Of a stretch of DNA of 64,000 nucleotides, positions 59,891 through 64,000 are shown piece after piece. Under the pieces are notes generated by a model. That model saw only the letters and a program-made list of their open reading frames with translations. It searched no databases and was not told the DNA's origin. The position numbers and the translations under genes are program-made. The stretch is from Misgurnus anguillicaudatus (taxonomy: Eukaryota > Chordata > Actinopteri > Cypriniformes > Cobitidae): assembly GCF_027580225.2 (NCBI RefSeq), contig NC_073346.2:2127001-2191000 (forward strand), given 5' to 3'. The first letter of the stretch is position 1. Every line of letters begins with the position of its first letter.

Positions 59891-60654
59891 GAGAGGTGCT
59901 GTCAAAACGGGCCTCTTAAACAACACCCATACGTGTGTAAGCTATTTAAATAAATAGATATAGATAGATAAATAAATAAATAAATAAATAATTAAATATA
60001 AAGTAAAACATTAAAACTGCAATAAATAAAAGTTACGACCCAGAAGGGCAATGACAGGCATGTTTTATTAATGTTTTGTCCGGAGTAGTATGTGTTATGG
60101 AAAAAAGAAGACCCGGACGCAACAGACATCTAAAAGTGGTTTATTATACACAAATACAGGTGCGGGGCATAAGTCCAGTGAAAGGGGTAGTGGGAACAAT
60201 ATTTATTCATAGAAAGAGAACACGTACACAGTTGTGAGGGGAGAAGGGACAAGAGCCGTGCCACATAAAAAGCAACGAAAAAACCACTGCACACTCCAGC
60301 TATACGTAAGCTCTCTAATCTATCTACAAAAGAAAATAATTATAGATAAATCTTCAGCGTCAGCCACGCCATAGCTAACCTACTCTGGCTAACAAAATCA
60401 CAAAACGTACAGCGGGTGGCACACGCTCTATTTGGCAGCTATAAATACCACGTGTAGGCATAGTGTAGCCTACGTCACGTGACATCCATACCTGTCCGGC
60501 TCTCCCAACGAACAAACAAACAAGACATCCGAAATGGGACAAAGTAACGAACAAGAGGACAGGGGAGAACAATAGGCGCCCCGAAGCTTTACAAAACACA
60601 AACAATAATGTACTGTATGAGCGAAAGAACAAATAGGGTACATTATTTCAGCGC

Positions 60655-60686
<32 letters not shown>

Positions 60687-61074
60687 CGAACGGGATGGCG
60701 AATGGGCTTCGCATAATTCCTTGTAACTGGATTGGTATATGTATGAATGACGTCATCGGGATTCCCCAGAAACTGCCAATGAACGGATTTGAGAAAAATG
60801 CAGGTGCGGATCGCTGCAAACGCAGGAACGTAACAATAAATATCAATAAATAATTAAAAAGAAAATAAATTAAATAAATAAATAAATCGAAAATTTTATG
60901 AATAAAAATAAATAAATTAATAATAAATGATTGTGTAAATGAAATACATACATAAATAAATAAATATATCAAGTAAAAAAAATGAATGAATGTTTATAGA
61001 TAGATAGATGGATGGATGGATGGATGGATGGATGGAGGGAGGGAGGGAGGGAGGGATGGATGGATGGATGGATG

Positions 61075-61152
<78 letters not shown>

Positions 61153-61161
61153 AAGATATAG

Positions 61162-61211
<50 letters not shown>

Positions 61212-61755
61212 CCACGCCAGCTTTTAGTCACAGCACTCATTCATCGAAAATGAAAAGTCTTTGCTAAATAGTGCTAATAACAGATACGCAAAAATATTTG
61301 ACAGCTTTGTAAAGAGTGCACGTTGTAATGGTGTTAACAACTGCTTATGATTTATGCAGTGTCTCTTTAACCCGGCCCCTGTCCTATACAGAGGAGCAAA
61401 CGAATGGGGCTGATTTAACTAAACTAACTTTTGCCCTTCAAAGAACAGACCATGCAGCACATACGCTCGTTCTTCCACGTGAATGGCGTCAAATCACCTG
61501 CAACACAGCGCTCTGTTAATGAGCGCTCCTCTGCCCCGTGCTGCTGTGGGCAGTGAGCAAAAAGCCAAAAATGAAGCCTCTGACCGCCCCCTGGTGGGGG
61601 AAGGGAAAATGACGAGACTGAGCCGGCCCTTTGGCACACAGAAACGGAGAAGAGACGAGCCAATGCAGAGCACAGAAAGCAAAGGCACCAGTCGGCGCAA
61701 AAGCAGAAAAGCGAGCATGGGCGAAGGGCTTCCGGTACAGAGGAAGGAAAAGCAA

Positions 61756-61875
61756 AAGCTTACAGCACCTGGTATTCCCAGGCGGTCTCCCATCCAAGTA
61801 CTAACCAGGCCCGACCCTGCTTAGCTTCCGAGATCGGACGAGATCGGGCGTGCTCAGGGTGGTATGGCCGTAAGC
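61756..61875 (-). rRNA. 5S rRNA: 5S ribosomal RNA, copy 10
   Basis: Intact 120-nt gene, 1985 bp from copy 9, with no substitutions seen. Confidence 0.97.
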
Positions 61876-62639
61876 GAGAGGTGCTGTCAAAACGGGCCTC
61901 TTAAACAACACCCATACGTGTGTAAGCTATTTAAATAAATAGATATAGATAGATAAATAAATAAATAAATAAATAATTAAATATAAAGTAAAACATTAAA
62001 ACTGCAATAAATAAAAGTTACGACCCAGAAGGGCAATGACAGGCATGTTTTATTAATGTTTTGTCCGGAGTAGTATGTGTTATGGAAAAAAGAAGACCCG
62101 GACGCAACAGACATCTAAAAGTGGTTTATTATACACAAATACAGGTGCGGGGCATAAGTCCAGTGAAAGGGGTAGTGGGAACAATATTTATTCATAGAAA
62201 GAGAACACGTACACAGTTGTGAGGGGAGAAGGGACAAGAGCCGTGCCACATAAAAAGCAACGAAAAAACCACTGCACACTCCAGCTATACGTAAGCTCTC
62301 TAATCTATCTACAAAAGAAAATAATTATAGATAAATCTTCAGCGTCAGCCACGCCATAGCTAACCTACTCTGGCTAACAAAATCACAAAACGTACAGCGG
62401 GTGGCACACGCTCTATTTGGCAGCTATAAATACCACGTGTAGGCATAGTGTAGCCTACGTCACGTGACATCCATACCTGTCCGGCTCTCCCAACGAACAA
62501 ACAAACAAGACATCCGAAATGGGACAAAGTAACGAACAAGAGGACAGGGGAGAACAATAGGCGCCCCGAAGCTTTACAAAACACAAACAATAATGTACTG
62601 TATGAGCGAAAGAACAAATAGGGTACATTATTTCAGCGC

Positions 62640-62672
<33 letters not shown>

Positions 62673-63060
62673 CGAACGGGATGGCGAATGGGCTTCGCAT
62701 AATTCCTTGTAACTGGATTGGTATATGTATGAATGACGTCATCGGGATTCCCCAGAAACTGCCAATGAACGGATTTGAGAAAAATGCAGGTGCGGATCGC
62801 TGCAAACGCAGGAACGTAACAATAAATATCAATAAATAATTAAAAAGAAAATAAATTAAATAAATAAATAAATCGAAAATTTTATGAATAAAAATAAATA
62901 AATTAATAATAAATGATTGTGTAAATGAAATACATACATAAATAAATAAATATATCAAGTAAAAAAAATGAATGAATGTTTATAGATAGATAGATGGATG
63001 GATGGATGGATGGATGGATGGAGGGAGGGAGGGAGGGAGGGAGGGATGGATGGATGGATG

Positions 63061-63142
<82 letters not shown>

Positions 63143-63149
63143 AAGATAT

Positions 63150-63192
<43 letters not shown>

Positions 63193-63736
63193 CCACGCCA
63201 GCTTTTAGTCACAGCACTCATTCATCGAAAATGAAAAGTCTTTGCTAAATAGTGCTAATAACAGATACGCAAAAATATTTGACAGCTTTGTAAAGAGTGC
63301 ACGTTGTAATGGTGTTAACAACTGCTTATGATTTATGCAGTGTCTCTTTAACCCGGCCCCTGTCCTATACAGAGGAGCAAACGAATGGGGCTGATTTAAC
63401 TAAACTAACTTTTGCCCTTCAAAGAACAGACCATGCAGCACATACGCTCGTTCTTCCACGTGAATGGCGTCAAATCACCTGCAACACAGCGCTCTGTTAA
63501 TGAGCGCTCCTCTGCCCCGTGCTGCTGTGGGCAGTGAGCAAAAAGCCAAAAATGAAGCCTCTGACCGCCCCCTGGTGGGGGAAGGGAAAATGACGAGACT
63601 GAGCCGGCCCTTTGGCACACAGAAACGGAGAAGAGACGAGCCAATGCAGAGCACAGAAAGCAAAGGCACCAGTCGGCGCAAAAGCAGAAAAGCGAGCATG
63701 GGCGAAGGGCTTCCGGTACAGAGGAAGGAAAAGCAA

Positions 63737-63856
63737 AAGCTTACAGCACCTGGTATTCCCAGGCGGTCTCCCATCCAAGTACTAACCAGGCCCGACCCTG
63801 CTTAGCTTCCGAGATCGGACGAGATCGGGCGTGCTCAGGGTGGTATGGCCGTAAGC
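63737..63856 (-). rRNA. 5S rRNA: 5S ribosomal RNA, copy 11
   Basis: Intact 120-nt gene, 1981 bp from copy 10 and the last in the window. Another spacer begins at 63857 and is cut by the window end. Confidence 0.97.
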
Positions 63857-64000
63857 GAGAGGTGCTGTCAAAACGGGCCTCTTAAACAACACCCATACGT
63901 GTGTAAGCTATTTAAATAAATAGATATAGATAGATAAATAAATAAATAAATAAATAATTAAATATAAAGTAAAACATTAAAACTGCAATAAATAAAAGTT

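Overview
The window looks like teleost fish nuclear DNA, most likely from a cyprinid. The evidence is a vertebrate-type ceramide synthase gene with canonical GT/AG introns, a dense load of fish-type DNA transposons (hAT, Tc1, and miniature elements with TA or TTAA target duplications), decayed Ty3/Gypsy sequence, and a tandem 5S rDNA array. No bacterial-style operons, CRISPR arrays or phage genes are present. Most open frames are chance frames inside repeats. Species assignment is inference.

Region 1 (1-5.6 kb) holds intergenic repeats: a GCCCA-rich minisatellite, two miniature transposons, and a long foldback element at 2394-3575 with a second foldback element nested in it. Region 2 (5.6-16.3 kb, minus strand) is the one clear protein gene, a complete 10-coding-exon ceramide synthase. 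Its exons assemble to 381 codons plus stop with every junction in phase, and the closest human paralog by eye is CerS2, then CerS3. Intron 3 (9768-15621) is swollen by a transposon nest: a miniature element containing a Tc1 element, which contains two more insertions, one of which contains a hAT miniature element. An AG splice acceptor lies 2 nt before the ATG, so the promoter and a noncoding first exon must lie upstream. A repeat-free CpG-rich block at about 30.94-31.42 kb, with a minus-strand GTAAGT donor, is a candidate.

Region 3 (16.3-38.8 kb) is repeat-dominated. Many elements can be delimited by terminal repeats and target duplications: TTAA-flanked elements at 16825, 21859, 26557, 29477 and 37105; hAT-type elements at 17732, 22944 and 32694; and a TA-flanked element at 26102-28900. 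The last is part of a four-layer nest. A decayed minus-strand Gypsy pol lies at 32.56-35.8 kb and is interrupted by a hAT miniature element and by a 927-bp element with 9-bp target duplications.

Region 4 (38.8-64 kb) is a tandem 5S rDNA array with about 1.95-2.0 kb units and genes on the minus strand. It continues past the right edge. Ten intact 120-nt genes appear identical. One further gene is split by a 3.76-kb insertion (42104-45866) carrying a spliced plus-strand gene with CCAAT boxes, consensus splice sites and a polyA signal. The two units left of the insertion and the units right of it belong to different sequence subfamilies. Each spacer carries a compound GATG/GGAG/GATA/GA microsatellite, a poly(A) tract and a conserved segment with E-boxes, a CRE and LTR-like features. 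The disrupted 5S gene and its insertion are the most unusual structure in the window.
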